Assembly (NCBI RefSeq): GCF_028736035.1
Contig: NZ_CP117866.1
Coordinates: 1,364,001 to 1,428,000 of the forward strand
Reading direction: 5' to 3'
From: Streptomyces sp. T12
GTDB taxonomy: Bacteria > Actinomycetota > Actinomycetes > Streptomycetales > Streptomycetaceae
DNA: 64,000 nucleotides
The notes under the pieces are model-generated. The model was not told the origin of the DNA. It searched no databases and saw only the letters and a program-made list of their open reading frames with translations. Position 1 is the stretch's first letter, and each line of letters starts with the position of its first letter. This document shows positions 36,035 to 45,506 of the stretch, piece by piece. The translations under genes were made by a program, and so were the position numbers.

Positions 36035-38569
36035 CTACGTGCCCTGAGCCAGTGCCGAGACCTCGGCCTGGCTCAGGGCCTTTCCGTACACGCGGAAGTC
36101 GTCGACCGCCGCCTTCAGATACGGGTCGGCGTACTGGGACCTGCCGATGTAGGCGGCCCGGATGTGGTTGCCGAAGTGCCGCGGCTCCACGGTGACCGCG
36201 GCGTTGCGGCCGGCTTCGACGCCGTCGACGTACAGTACGGCCGTCCCGCCGCCGTACGTCACGGCCACGTGCACCCAGCGGTCGGCCGGCAACGGATCGG
36301 CGCTGATGCGCTGTTCGGCGCCGCCGCCGCCCGCGGTGATGGCGAACCGCAGGGAGCCGGAGTCGCTGCGCGGGGTGAGGAACATGTTGGCGGTCACGCC
36401 CGTGCCGAAGTCGAAGACGCGGGTCCAGGAGGCCGGTTGGCCGTCCAGCCGTATCCAGGTCGCCACCGAGTACGCGGACGCGCCCGCCAGCAGGTCCTCG
36501 GCGAGGGCGACATGGCCGCCGTCGCCGGACAGCGCCACCGCTCCGCCCAGCAGCCCCTGCGTCCAGGCCGCCCCGTCGACGAGCCGGGCCGTCCCGCCGT
36601 TGCCCGTCGCGTCGGCCGCCGTCGTGCCGGAGGTTTCGTCGAAGCGGTGCCAGGCGGCGAACTCGGGGGGCGGGGACGGGGGTTGGCCGGTCAGCCAGTA
36701 CACGTTGTAGTGCTGGTGGTGCACGCGGGCGATGGGCAGCAGGGTCACGATCTCGCCGTCGGCGCGCGCCGTGAAGCGCAGCGGACTCGCCGATGACTGC
36801 CGGATCGAGTCGGTGTCCAGGCGGGGCAGCCACGGGTCGGCCGCCTCTCCGTAGGCGCCGGCCAGCACCACTGGCCCGTGCAGGACGGCCTTGACGTCGG
36901 GATCGTCCGGGGTCGATTCGACGGAGGTGCGCATGGGCAGCGCGACCTCGACGCGGTCGTTCTTGCGCCAGGCACGGTCCAGCACCAGCCAGCCACCCGC
37001 CTTCGGCCGGTCGGGCAGCGTACGGCCGTTCAGCCGGACGCGGACCCCGGTGGCCCAGGCCGGGACGCGGACCAGCAACTGGTGCTCGGCCTGTCCCGCG
37101 GTGACCGTGAGGACGGTGGCCGACTGGTCGGGCAGGCGGGTGCTCTGCCGCCAGGTGATGCCCTTGTCCCGCCAGTTGACCTCGGACGGGATGAACAGGT
37201 TGACCAGCAGCCGCTGTTCGTCATGGGAGTAGATCGTGTCGGCGAACTTCGCCTGGGTCTCCATGCCGCTGCCGTGGTCGCAGGAGAAGTTGTCGTAGTC
37301 CGTGGAGTACATGTCCGGGTCGGGGCCCATGAAGGACGGCTGCTGTTTGAAGGCGCCCGGGGCCAGACCGGTGTAGTAGATGTTGAAGCCGTGCCCGGAG
37401 TCCGGGTCCTGTTCGCCGACCATCTGGTTGAACAGGGTGCGCTCGTAGTGGTCCAGCAGCTCGGTGCGGTCCGGCGCGTGGAAGTGCAGCAGCCGGGTCA
37501 GCTTCAGCATGTTGTAGCTGTTGCAGTTCTCGCAGGTGTTGTTCGACAGCTGCCCGGCGATCACGTCCGGCTCGTGGAAGGCCTCGCCGTTGCTGTTGCC
37601 GCCGATGACGTAGGTGTGGTGGTCGACGACGATCCGCCAGAAGTTCTCGGCGATCGTGCGATAGCGGTCGTCCAGCCCTTCCTCCCACAGCCGCATCGCG
37701 CCGACGGCCTTCGGTATCTGCGTGTTGGCGTGCAGCCCGGCGAGCCGGTCCTCGTTCCTGGCCAGCGGGTCGAAGACGCGCGCGTGGGTGAAGCGCTCGG
37801 CGACCTGGAGCCACTTGGCGTCGCCGGTGATCGCGTGCAGGTCGGCCAGCACGTCGTTCATGCCGCCGTACTCCGTCTCCAGCACGCGCTGCATCTGCTC
37901 GTACGACAGATTCGCCGTACGCCGGTCGACCCACGCGCCCTTGCGCAGGACCACGTCGAGGGCCTGCTCGCTCCCGGCCAGCCGGTACTGGTCGACGAGG
38001 CCGGCCATGATCTTGTGCAGGGTGTAGTACGGCGCCCACACCCCGGTTCCGGCCTCCAGCCGGTCGAAGAAGCTCTCCGGGAACGCGGACAGGTACCCCG
38101 CGCCGAAGCCCGCCGCCGGCGACGCCGCCTGGCACTCGGCGAGCGCGGCGACGAGCCGGCGGCCCTTGTCGCGCAGCTCGGTGTCGCCGGTGTCGGCGTA
38201 GGTCAGGGCGAGCCCCGAGAGCAGGTGGCCGGTGGAGTGGCCGCGCAGCTCGACGTCCGGCCCCTCCCAGCCGCCGCAGGGCTGGGCGGTGCTCGGCAGT
38301 GCGACGTTGCGGCGGAAGGTGTGCAGCAGCCGGTCGATGTCGACGAAGCGCAGATAGGCGGTGTTGCGGCGCTGGTTGTCCCGGAACGGGCCGTCCAGCA
38401 GGGTCACGTCGGGGAGCGGGAAGGGCTGTACGCGCGTGGCCGGGCGTACGGCCTGGGGCGGGATGGCGGTCGCGGCGCGGGCCGCGGCGCCCGGCGCCAT
38501 GGTCAGGGCCGCCGCGGCAGCCGTGCCGGCGGCGGCCAGAAACGGGCGTCTGCCAAGGGGTGGGTTCAC
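36035..38569 (-). CDS. Tat-exported GH127/GH146 (DUF1680) beta-L-arabinofuranosidase with LamG
   Basis: An 844-aa enzyme. GTG 38569 with GGAGG five bases ahead is the start. The signal carries a twin-arginine GRRPFLAAAGTAAAAA, so folded export by Tat is likely. The catalytic domain (about residues 50-600) shows the DUF1680 pattern, including CENCNSYNMLKL (near 345) and SCDHGSGMETQAKF (near 428), where the Cys residues bind zinc and act as nucleophile in characterised relatives. A LamG domain follows from about 640. It removes beta-linked arabinofuranose, complementing the GH43 protein on the convergent strand. Its end overlaps the hairpin at 36041-36079. Confidence 0.88.
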   Translation of the reverse strand: MNPPLGRRPFLAAAGTAAAAALTMAPGAAARAATAIPPQAVRPATRVQPFPLPDVTLLDGPFRDNQRRNTAYLRFVDIDRLLHTFRRNVALPSTAQPCGGWEGPDVELRGHSTGHLLSGLALTYADTGDTELRDKGRRLVAALAECQAASPAAGFGAGYLSAFPESFFDRLEAGTGVWAPYYTLHKIMAGLVDQYRLAGSEQALDVVLRKGAWVDRRTANLSYEQMQRVLETEYGGMNDVLADLHAITGDAKWLQVAERFTHARVFDPLARNEDRLAGLHANTQIPKAVGAMRLWEEGLDDRYRTIAENFWRIVVDHHTYVIGGNSNGEAFHEPDVIAGQLSNNTCENCNSYNMLKLTRLLHFHAPDRTELLDHYERTLFNQMVGEQDPDSGHGFNIYYTGLAPGAFKQQPSFMGPDPDMYSTDYDNFSCDHGSGMETQAKFADTIYSHDEQRLLVNLFIPSEVNWRDKGITWRQSTRLPDQSATVLTVTAGQAEHQLLVRVPAWATGVRVRLNGRTLPDRPKAGGWLVLDRAWRKNDRVEVALPMRTSVESTPDDPDVKAVLHGPVVLAGAYGEAADPWLPRLDTDSIRQSSASPLRFTARADGEIVTLLPIARVHHQHYNVYWLTGQPPSPPPEFAAWHRFDETSGTTAADATGNGGTARLVDGAAWTQGLLGGAVALSGDGGHVALAEDLLAGASAYSVATWIRLDGQPASWTRVFDFGTGVTANMFLTPRSDSGSLRFAITAGGGGAEQRISADPLPADRWVHVAVTYGGGTAVLYVDGVEAGRNAAVTVEPRHFGNHIRAAYIGRSQYADPYLKAAVDDFRVYGKALSQAEVSALAQGT
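36041..36079. terminator. Bidirectional hairpin at the GH43/GH127 junction
   Basis: GCCCTGAGCCAG plus GCCGAG pairs with CTCGGC plus CTGGCTCAGGGC, one bulged T. It lies within the last codons of the GH127 gene, 15 bp after the GH43 stop, so it can end both transcripts. Confidence 0.75.
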
Positions 38570-38620
38570 AAGGACCTCCGCATGCCGAAGACGCGAGGCG
38601 GGGCGTCCCACCCTCAACCT

Positions 38621-38660
38621 CGTTCGAAATATCGGACGTTGTGCGACAGGTTGTGCGACG
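38621..38660. promoter_or_regulatory. Putative operator upstream of the GH127 gene
   Basis: TTGTGCGAC occurs at 38639 and 38651 as 12-bp-period direct repeats, next to GTTCGAAATATCGGACG. The first repeat with its flank reads ACCTGTCGCACA on the minus strand, close to the GH43 motif. A single regulator of both genes is a reasonable guess. Confidence 0.5.
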
Positions 38661-38817
38661 TTCCACGCTAGAAGACTGGCCGGTGATGTCAACGGCGCCT
38701 TTCGGGGCGACAGTTGCCTGACGACCAACGGGTTCGCTCCTGCCGGTTCCAGCCGGCCGCCGCCCCTGAAGCCGCACTGAAACCGCGTTGAAGGCGGCCC
38801 CCCGCACACTCCGGGGC

Positions 38818-39792
38818 ATGAACTCACCACGGCAGCGCCCCGGTCAGACACCCCCGGCCATCGAGGTCGTAGGGCTGCGCAAGGCGTACGGCACGAAGGT
38901 CGTCCTCGACGGCATCGATCTGCGGGTGCCGCGCGGCTCGGTCTTCTCGCTGCTCGGCCCGAACGGCGCCGGCAAGACCACCACCGTCCAGATCCTCTCC
39001 ACCCTGATCCGTGCCGACGGCGGCACCGCCCGTATCACCGGGCACGACGTGGCCGCCGAGCCGCAGTCCGTGCGCGCCGCGATCGGGGTCACCGGCCAGT
39101 TCTCCGCCGTGGACAACCTGATCACCGGCGAGGAGAACATGGCGCTGATGGCGGACCTGCACCATCTGGACCGGCGTGAGGGCAGGCGCGTCACCGCCGA
39201 GCTGCTCGAACGCTTCGACCTCGTGGACGCCGCGAAGAAGCCCGCCGCCACCTACTCCGGCGGTATGCGGCGGCGCCTTGACCTCGCGATGACGCTGGTC
39301 GGCTCTCCCGAGGTGATCTTCCTCGACGAGCCGACGACCGGCCTCGACCCGAGCGCACGGCACGCCGTGTGGCAGATCATCCGCGAGCTCGTCGACGGCG
39401 GGGTCACGGTCTTCCTCACCACGCAGTACCTGGAGGAGGCCGACCAGCTCGCCGACCGCATCGCGGTCCTGAGCGGCGGCCGGATCGTCGCCGAGGGCAC
39501 CGCGGACGAGCTGAAGCGGCTCGTCCCCGGCGGCCATGTCCGGCTCCGCTTCCTCGACCCGGCCGAACTCGCCCGCGCCGCCGAGGTGTTGGGCGTGGGC
39601 CTGCGGGACGACGAGGCGCTGACACTCCAGGTCCCGGGCGACGGCACCGTCCACACCCTGCGCGCCCTGCTCGACGCCCTCGACGGCGCCCGCGTCGCCG
39701 TGGACTCCCTGACCATGCACACCCCCGATCTCGACGACGTCTTCTTCGCGGTCACCGGCCGCCCCGACCAGGAACAGGTGCAGACCCGATGA
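38818..39792 (+). CDS. DrrA-like daunorubicin-resistance-type ABC ATPase
   Basis: A 324-aa ATPase with Walker A GPNGAGKTTT, signature TYSGGMRRRLD, Walker B VIFLDEPTTGLD and the following H-loop region. This signature is typical of DrrA-type exporters. ATG 38818 is chosen; the frame opens to 38788. Its stop and the permease ATG overlap (ATGA). It pairs with the permease to form an exporter for a hydrophobic compound, and the P450 gene follows. Confidence 0.9.
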   Translation: MNSPRQRPGQTPPAIEVVGLRKAYGTKVVLDGIDLRVPRGSVFSLLGPNGAGKTTTVQILSTLIRADGGTARITGHDVAAEPQSVRAAIGVTGQFSAVDNLITGEENMALMADLHHLDRREGRRVTAELLERFDLVDAAKKPAATYSGGMRRRLDLAMTLVGSPEVIFLDEPTTGLDPSARHAVWQIIRELVDGGVTVFLTTQYLEEADQLADRIAVLSGGRIVAEGTADELKRLVPGGHVRLRFLDPAELARAAEVLGVGLRDDEALTLQVPGDGTVHTLRALLDALDGARVAVDSLTMHTPDLDDVFFAVTGRPDQEQVQTR

Positions 39793-40589
39793 CCACCGCC
39801 GCTCAGCCCACCGCCCCGCACCTGCGCGACTCGCTCACCATGCTGCGGCGCAACCTGCTGCACGCCCGCCGCTACCCCTCGATGACGCTCCAGGTCGCGC
39901 TCATCCCCGTCTTCCTGCTCCTGCTGTTCGTGTACGTCTTCGGCTCCGCGCTCGGCACCGGAACCGGCCAGGGCGGCGACCGCACCGCCTACCTCGCCTA
40001 TCTCGTCCCCGGCATCCTGCTGATGACCGCGGGCGTCGGAGCCGTGCCGACCGCGGTCGCCGTCTGCACGGACATGACCGAGGGCATCGTCGCCCGCTTC
40101 CGCACGATGGCGATCTCCCGGGCCTCGATCCTGGTCGGCCATGTGGTCGGCAGCGTCATCCAGACGGCGATCACCCTGGTCCTGCTGATGGCCGTCGCCC
40201 TCGCCATCGGCTTCCGCCCCGACGCGAGTCCCGTGGAGTGGCTGGCGGCCTGCGGGCTGCTCGCGCTCTTCGTCCTCGCGCTGACCTGGCTCTCGGTCGC
40301 CCTGGGACTGATCAGCAAGACGCCCGAGGGCGCCAGCAACGCCCCGCTGCCGATCTCGTTCCTGCTGCCCTTCGTGAGCAGCACCTTCGTGCCGGTCGAC
40401 TCGATGCCCTCCGGGATCCGCTGGTTCGCCGAGTACCAGCCGTTCACCACGGTCATCGAGACCGTCCGCGGGCTGCTGACCGGCACGGGGATCGGCCACA
40501 ACGGCTGGCTGGCCGTGGCGTGGTGCGCGGCGATCGCGGTCCTCGGGTTCGTGTGGTCGCTCCGCCTCTTCGACCGCGATGCCCACTGA
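39789..40589 (+). CDS. DrrB-like ABC-2 permease
   Basis: A 266-aa permease with six hydrophobic segments, LHARRYPSMTLQVALIPVF at the start and the ABC-2 features YLVPGILLMTAGVG and TDMTEGIVARFRTM. The ATG at 39789 overlaps the ATPase stop. It forms the membrane part of the exporter, and is followed 28 bp later by a P450 gene, suggesting a shared transcript. Confidence 0.9.
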   Translation: MTTAAQPTAPHLRDSLTMLRRNLLHARRYPSMTLQVALIPVFLLLLFVYVFGSALGTGTGQGGDRTAYLAYLVPGILLMTAGVGAVPTAVAVCTDMTEGIVARFRTMAISRASILVGHVVGSVIQTAITLVLLMAVALAIGFRPDASPVEWLAACGLLALFVLALTWLSVALGLISKTPEGASNAPLPISFLLPFVSSTFVPVDSMPSGIRWFAEYQPFTTVIETVRGLLTGTGIGHNGWLAVAWCAAIAVLGFVWSLRLFDRDAH

Positions 40590-40617
40590 ACACCCCGACC
40601 GAAGAAGGGCAGTTGCC

Positions 40618-41838
40618 ATGACCGCAGTCCGCCTCACCCCCGAGCTCGTCGAGCACCCCGTCGGCGCCTACGCCGCCCTGCGCTCCCGCCCCGGCCTCGG
40701 CCACGTCCTCCTGCCGGGGCTCGACACCCCCGTACGGCTGGTCACCCGCCACGAGGACGTGCGGGCCGCGCTGAGCGAGCCGCGCCTGATCCGGGACCGT
40801 TCGACGATCGCCGACTCCGACATGCCCGATCCGCAGGCCGAGTTGCTGGCGCAGGGTCTCGACGGCCTCCCGCCCGAGTACGCCCGGTACCTCTCCGGCC
40901 ACCTGGCCCTCTTCGACGGGGATGAGCACACCCGCCGCCGCAACCCCCTCACCCGCGCCTTCACCGCCCGTCGGGTGGCCGCACTGCGCCCCTTCGTCGA
41001 GAAGACGGCGCAGGAGCTGATCGAGGCCCTCGCCGAGCGCGAACAGGCCGATCTGCTGGGCGAGTTCGCCTATCCGCTGAGCACGGCCGTGATCTGCGCT
41101 CTGGTCGGCGTGGACGCGGCCGACCAGGACAAGGTGTGCGGATGGATCCGGGACTTCGCCTACGGCGACGGCAGCCGCGTCCTGGAAGGGCTCGGCGGTG
41201 TGGTGGAGTACACGAAGGATCTGGTCGCCCGGCGCCGGGCCGTGCCCGCCGATGACCTGGTGTCGGCGCTGCTGGCGGACGGCGGCATGACCGACGACGA
41301 GATCGTCACCGTCTTCTTCCTGCTGATCAACACCGGTATCACCCCGCCCGCCCTGTTCCTGGCCCATGCCGCCCTCGCCCTGCTGGACCACCCGGACCAG
41401 CTGGAACGGCTGCGCGCCGAGCCGGAGCTGCTCGGCCGCGCGGTCCCCGAACTCCTGCGGTACGTCACGCTGGTGCGCATGGGCGCCACGCTGTACGCCA
41501 CCGAGGACTTCGTGTTCGCCGGCACACCGCTGGTGAAGGGCGAGGCGGTGACGGTGGCCCTGTTCGCCGCGGACCACGACCCGGCCGTGTACGACGCCCC
41601 CGAACGCCTCGACGTGACACGCGAGTTCGGCCGCGGCGACGGTCACCTCGCCTTCGGGCACGGCCCGCACTACTGCATCGGCGCGGCGCTCGGCCGACTG
41701 GTGACCGGTGTCGTCTTCGAGGAGCTTCTCGTGAACCGGCCCACGGCACCGGCGTTGGCCGTGGACCGCGCCGACCTCCGCTTCGGGCACTGGCCCGGTG
41801 ACGGCTTCCACCTGCTGGGCCTGCCGGTCAGGCTGTGA
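40618..41838 (+). CDS. Cytochrome P450 with atypical I-helix
   Basis: A 406-aa P450. ATG 40618 follows AAGAAGGG; the frame is open from 40579. The haem-binding segment is FGHGPHYCIGAALGR with Cys about residue 353, and the ExxR motif is ELLRYV. The I-helix reads LLINTGITPPALF, so the usual acid-alcohol pair (D/E-T) is replaced by T-P. P450s lacking the pair can still be active or can bind but not activate oxygen. The neighbouring ABC exporter and AfsR-like regulator suggest a tailoring or detoxification role, but no biosynthetic core gene is seen. Its 3' end overlaps the regulator gene by 11 bp. Confidence 0.9.
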   Translation: MTAVRLTPELVEHPVGAYAALRSRPGLGHVLLPGLDTPVRLVTRHEDVRAALSEPRLIRDRSTIADSDMPDPQAELLAQGLDGLPPEYARYLSGHLALFDGDEHTRRRNPLTRAFTARRVAALRPFVEKTAQELIEALAEREQADLLGEFAYPLSTAVICALVGVDAADQDKVCGWIRDFAYGDGSRVLEGLGGVVEYTKDLVARRRAVPADDLVSALLADGGMTDDEIVTVFFLLINTGITPPALFLAHAALALLDHPDQLERLRAEPELLGRAVPELLRYVTLVRMGATLYATEDFVFAGTPLVKGEAVTVALFAADHDPAVYDAPERLDVTREFGRGDGHLAFGHGPHYCIGAALGRLVTGVVFEELLVNRPTAPALAVDRADLRFGHWPGDGFHLLGLPVRL

Positions 41839-44800
41839 GCCTGCTTCGCACCAGGCCGAGCGCGGCCTCGCGCAGCCCGTCGTCGTCCAGGGCGGCGTAC
41901 GTGGACACCGCGTCCTCGTATGCCGCCTTGTCGGCGTTCGCGGCGTCCTCGCGGGCGCGGGCCGAGGACATCGTGGGCTGGAAGCTGCGCAGATACCGGA
42001 ACCGCTCGGCGAGCGCGATCAGCCGAACGCCGCCCGCGTCCCCCTTCGCCAGATCGGCCGTGCCGAGCGCGAGCAGCAGCGCGCCGCACAGTGGGAAGTA
42101 GGCCGGCTGGACGGCCGGCGAGCGGGTCAGCAGGCTCGTGAGGCGGTCGGGCAAGGCGGCGAGGAGGTGTGCCACAAGGTCCGCCCGGCCGTACCGGGCG
42201 TGTGCGGTCACGGCGACCGACTGGAGCTCCGGCCCCCAGGCCTCCATCACGGGTTCACCGCCGGGTACCGAGTGCGCGACGTGCGCCAGCCGGTCCAGGG
42301 TCCGGCGCCACAGGCCCAGTCCCGTCTCGATGTCGCCGCGCGCGAGCGCCATCTCGGCGCGGGCGCCCAGGTCGGGGGTGAACGGGTCGGACGCGGCGCT
42401 CTCGCGCTGGTACCGCAGCGCCTGCTCCAGCCAGTGTTCCGCCTCGTCGAGGTCCCCGGCCTGCAGGCTGGCCAGCATGATCCCCCAGCGCAGGCCGATC
42501 GAGTCGGTCCACTCGCCGTACTCCTCCAGGGCTTCGAGCGCGGCCTTCATGGGCCCGATCGACTCGGCACCGCGCTCCATCTGCAGGCACAGTTCGGCGA
42601 ACCGGGCCCTCGGCCAGATCCGGAGCACCGGGATGTCCTGGTCGCCGACCGCGTCGAGCATCCGGCGGGCGGCCGTGACGGCCCGGTCGGGTTGCCGGTC
42701 GTGCTCCCACACGTAGCTGGCGGCACCGTTGGCGATGCCCGCGAGCAGCGGCTCGTCGCTGTCGCACAGCGCGTCGAGAGTGCCGCGGCCGCCGGGTGCG
42801 AGTATCTCCGGCAGGGCGCTCAGCACCGTCGCCACGGCCCGGACCACGGTGTCCGGCGGGGCGGGCGGCAGGCGGCGCAGCGCGACGAGGGTGCGCGGAG
42901 CGCCGGGGCCGAGGCCGAGGAAGGAGTTGGCGGTCAGCAGGGCGGTGGCGGTGCGGGCCGGTTCGACGTACTCGGGGCCCGGACGGTAGTGGGAGAGCAG
43001 CGGCGCGGTGTCCGCCATGAGGGCCATCAGCCGGGCGTAGTGGGTACTGGCCTCGGTGGACCACAGGCTCCCCAGCACGGCCGTGACCGCGGCGACGGTG
43101 TCCGAGTCCGCGAGTGCGAGGGCCAGCCGCAGGGCGTGCACGAGGTTGTCCTGCTCGGCGCGGATCGGATGCCAGGACGCGAACGGGTCGGTACCGAAGG
43201 GAGCGTCGTGGTGGGCGACCCCGAAGTCCCGTGCCCAGCCCAGGAAGCGCTCGGTGACCGCCGCCTCCTCACCGGCCCGCTCCCGATGCGCCGCCGCGAA
43301 CTCCCGCACGGTCTCCAGCATCCGGAAGCGGGTTCCGTGCGGGGTGTCGGTCACCTTGAGCAGGGACTGGTCGACGAGGTCCTCGAGGACCTCCAAGGCG
43401 TCGAAGTCGTCGAGGAGTTGTTCCGCCGCCTCGGCGGTGAAGCCGGCCGGGAAGACCGACAGGGCACGCAAGGCGGCCTGCCCCGGCTCCTCGAGGAGGT
43501 TCCAGCTCCAGTCGACGACGGCGTGCAGGGTGCGATGGCGGTGGGGGGCGTCCCGGGGGCCGCCGCGCAGCAGGGCGAAGCGGTCCTCCAGGCGGCGGGC
43601 GATCTCCGGGACCGACAGCACGCGGACCCGGGCGGCGGCGAGTTCGGTGGCGAGCGGCAGGCCGTCGAGGCGGTGGCAGAGGGCGGCCACGGTGTCGGCG
43701 GGCAGGTCGGCGTCGGGGCGGGCGGCTCGGGCACGCTGCTCGAACAGCTCGACGGTGGTGGCGAGGTCGAGTTCGGGCAGGGGGTAGACGGTCTCGGAGG
43801 ACAGGCCGAGCGGGGCGCGGCTGGTGGTGAGGACGCGCAGGTCCCGCGTCCTCGACACGAGTCCCTGTACGAGGTCGGCGACGCCCTGGACGACCTGCTC
43901 GCAGTTGTCCAGGACGAGCAGCGCGGGCCCGGAGCCCAGCACTCCCAGGATGCCGGCGATCAGGTCGCCCCCCGCGGCGGGCCGCAGCCCCTCGCCGACG
44001 CCCAGCGCGGAGGCGACCTCGGGGGCGACGTCGGCGTCCTGGCGGACACCGGCGAGCGGCACCAGGTGGACGACCCGCTGCTCGGCGTCCCGGGCGACGG
44101 CGCTCGCGAGCCGTGTCTTGCCCAGACCGCCGGGGCCGACGACCGAGGTGACGCGGGCGCTGTGCAGCAGCCGCCGCACGGCCTCGACGTCGGCGTCCCG
44201 GCCGAGCAGCGGGTTGGGTTCGTGCGGTACGCCGCGCCGCACGGCCGGTGCCTCGCCGCGCAGCAGTTCCTGGTGCAGCTCCTGCAGGGCGGGCCCCGGA
44301 TCGGTGCCGAGCTCGTCGCGCAGACGGCGCCGGTAGGTGTCGTACGCCGCCAGCGCGGCGGCCGCTCCTGCGGTGGCCGCCTGACAGCGCATCAGCTCCA
44401 GCAGCGGCTCCTCGTCGAGCGGGTGGGCGCTCACCAGCGCGCCGAGCGGGCCGACAGCCTCCTCCCGCCGCCCCGAACGTGACAGCGAGAGCGCCCGAAG
44501 TCGCGTCAACGCCCGGTGCGTGGCGGCGAGTTCGAGACGAAGGGCCGCCACGGGATCGTCGAGGTCCTCTCCTTCCGCCGGGCCGCCGTCCCACAGGGCG
44601 AGTCCCTCCTCGGTCTCGGCGACCGCGCCGTGGTGGTCGCCGGCCCGCGCCTTCTCCGCGGCCGCGGCTGCGTGCAGCTGGACGGCCCAGGCGTCGACCT
44701 GGTCCTCGCGCAGGGCGATGCGGTAGCCGGTGGGTGTGCTCGCGATGACCTCGCCGCCCAGCAGCGAGCGGGCCCGGGAGACCAGGATCTGCAGCGCCTT

Positions 44801-44971
44801 GGTCGGGTTCTCCGGCTGCTCGTGCGGCCACAGCCCGTCCACGAGCCGCCCCGTGCCGCAGCCCGCCCGCGGCTCCTCGGCCAGCAGCGCGAGCAGGGCG
44901 CGCAGGCGGGGCGCGGTGATCTCCTTGCCCCGGTGGGCGACGGACGTCAGCAGCGTCAACTCGATGGTCAC
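41828..44971 (-). CDS. AfsR/SARP-like regulator with NB-ARC ATPase
   Basis: A 1,047-aa regulator. Residues about 1-95 form an OmpR-like winged helix (TAPRLRALLALLAEEP, PTKALQILVSRARSLLGG), followed by a bacterial transcriptional activator domain (about 95-240), an NB-ARC ATPase with Walker A VVGPGGLGKTRLA (about 275) and ALLVLDNCEQV, then TPR-like helices. Such proteins activate antibiotic or metabolic genes. It is convergent with the P450 gene and divergent from the DUF779 gene, with tandem repeats in between (44987-45047) that could be its binding site. Confidence 0.92.
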   Translation of the reverse strand: MTIELTLLTSVAHRGKEITAPRLRALLALLAEEPRAGCGTGRLVDGLWPHEQPENPTKALQILVSRARSLLGGEVIASTPTGYRIALREDQVDAWAVQLHAAAAAEKARAGDHHGAVAETEEGLALWDGGPAEGEDLDDPVAALRLELAATHRALTRLRALSLSRSGRREEAVGPLGALVSAHPLDEEPLLELMRCQAATAGAAAALAAYDTYRRRLRDELGTDPGPALQELHQELLRGEAPAVRRGVPHEPNPLLGRDADVEAVRRLLHSARVTSVVGPGGLGKTRLASAVARDAEQRVVHLVPLAGVRQDADVAPEVASALGVGEGLRPAAGGDLIAGILGVLGSGPALLVLDNCEQVVQGVADLVQGLVSRTRDLRVLTTSRAPLGLSSETVYPLPELDLATTVELFEQRARAARPDADLPADTVAALCHRLDGLPLATELAAARVRVLSVPEIARRLEDRFALLRGGPRDAPHRHRTLHAVVDWSWNLLEEPGQAALRALSVFPAGFTAEAAEQLLDDFDALEVLEDLVDQSLLKVTDTPHGTRFRMLETVREFAAAHRERAGEEAAVTERFLGWARDFGVAHHDAPFGTDPFASWHPIRAEQDNLVHALRLALALADSDTVAAVTAVLGSLWSTEASTHYARLMALMADTAPLLSHYRPGPEYVEPARTATALLTANSFLGLGPGAPRTLVALRRLPPAPPDTVVRAVATVLSALPEILAPGGRGTLDALCDSDEPLLAGIANGAASYVWEHDRQPDRAVTAARRMLDAVGDQDIPVLRIWPRARFAELCLQMERGAESIGPMKAALEALEEYGEWTDSIGLRWGIMLASLQAGDLDEAEHWLEQALRYQRESAASDPFTPDLGARAEMALARGDIETGLGLWRRTLDRLAHVAHSVPGGEPVMEAWGPELQSVAVTAHARYGRADLVAHLLAALPDRLTSLLTRSPAVQPAYFPLCGALLLALGTADLAKGDAGGVRLIALAERFRYLRSFQPTMSSARAREDAANADKAAYEDAVSTYAALDDDGLREAALGLVRSRLTA

Positions 44972-44986
44972 CCGAGCAGATTAGTC

Positions 44987-45047
44987 AGAACGGGTGGTCG
45001 GAGCGGGTGGTCGGAGCGGGTCGCAACGGGCGCAACCCTCTCGCAAC
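44987..45047. repeat. Tandem 13-bp repeats and CGCAAC direct repeats
   Basis: GAACGGGTGGTCG (44988-45000) and GAGCGGGTGGTCG (45001-45013) stand in tandem, with a partial third copy. CGCAAC recurs at 45022, 45031 and 45042 (9- and 11-bp steps). Direct repeats with such spacing are typical of SARP/AfsR binding sites. They lie in the divergent promoter of the regulator and DUF779 gene. Confidence 0.55.
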
Positions 45048-45071
45048 GTTGCCTGTGCTGCCCTTGCCGCC

Positions 45072-45431
45072 ATGTATGAGGAGACCCCGCGCGTCGAACT
45101 CACTCCCGCGGCCGCCGACCTGCTGCGCACTCTGCGCGCGACGCACGGCCCGCTGATGTTCCACCAGTCCGGCGGCTGCTGCGACGGCAGCGCACCGATG
45201 TGCTACCCGGAGGGCGAGTTCCGCACGGGCGACTCGGACGTGCTGCTCGCGGAGCTGAACGTCGAGGGGGTGGCGGAGCCGGTGACGTTCTGGATGGCGC
45301 GCAGTCAGTACGAGGCGTGGAGCCACACCCGGCTGATCGTCGACGTCGTCGAGGGCCGGGGCAGCGGCTTCTCGCTGGAGGCACCCGAGGGGGTGCGTTT
45401 CCTCACCCGTTCGCGGGTCGTCGACGCCTAG
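45072..45431 (+). CDS. DUF779-domain protein
   Basis: A 119-aa protein starting MYEETPRVELTPAAADLLR with FHQSGGCCDGSAPMCYP, the DUF779 core, whose cysteines probably bind a metal. Members often sit beside aldehyde dehydrogenases and may help them; none is next to it here. It lies divergently from the AfsR-like regulator, with an AT-poor, repeat-rich promoter between. The role is unknown. Confidence 0.85.
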   Translation: MYEETPRVELTPAAADLLRTLRATHGPLMFHQSGGCCDGSAPMCYPEGEFRTGDSDVLLAELNVEGVAEPVTFWMARSQYEAWSHTRLIVDVVEGRGSGFSLEAPEGVRFLTRSRVVDA

Positions 45432-45506
45432 CAACCCCGCAGGTCATCGCGGTCTGGTGCACTTCCCCTGAGCCCTGGGACATTTGACGAGACATCAGGG
45501 GGGACC

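Noticed and set aside
38818..45431. Biosynthetic gene cluster built around the P450, exporter and AfsR-like regulator
   Set aside because: No polyketide, peptide, terpene or other core synthase is present, so only an exporter/P450/regulator group is claimed.
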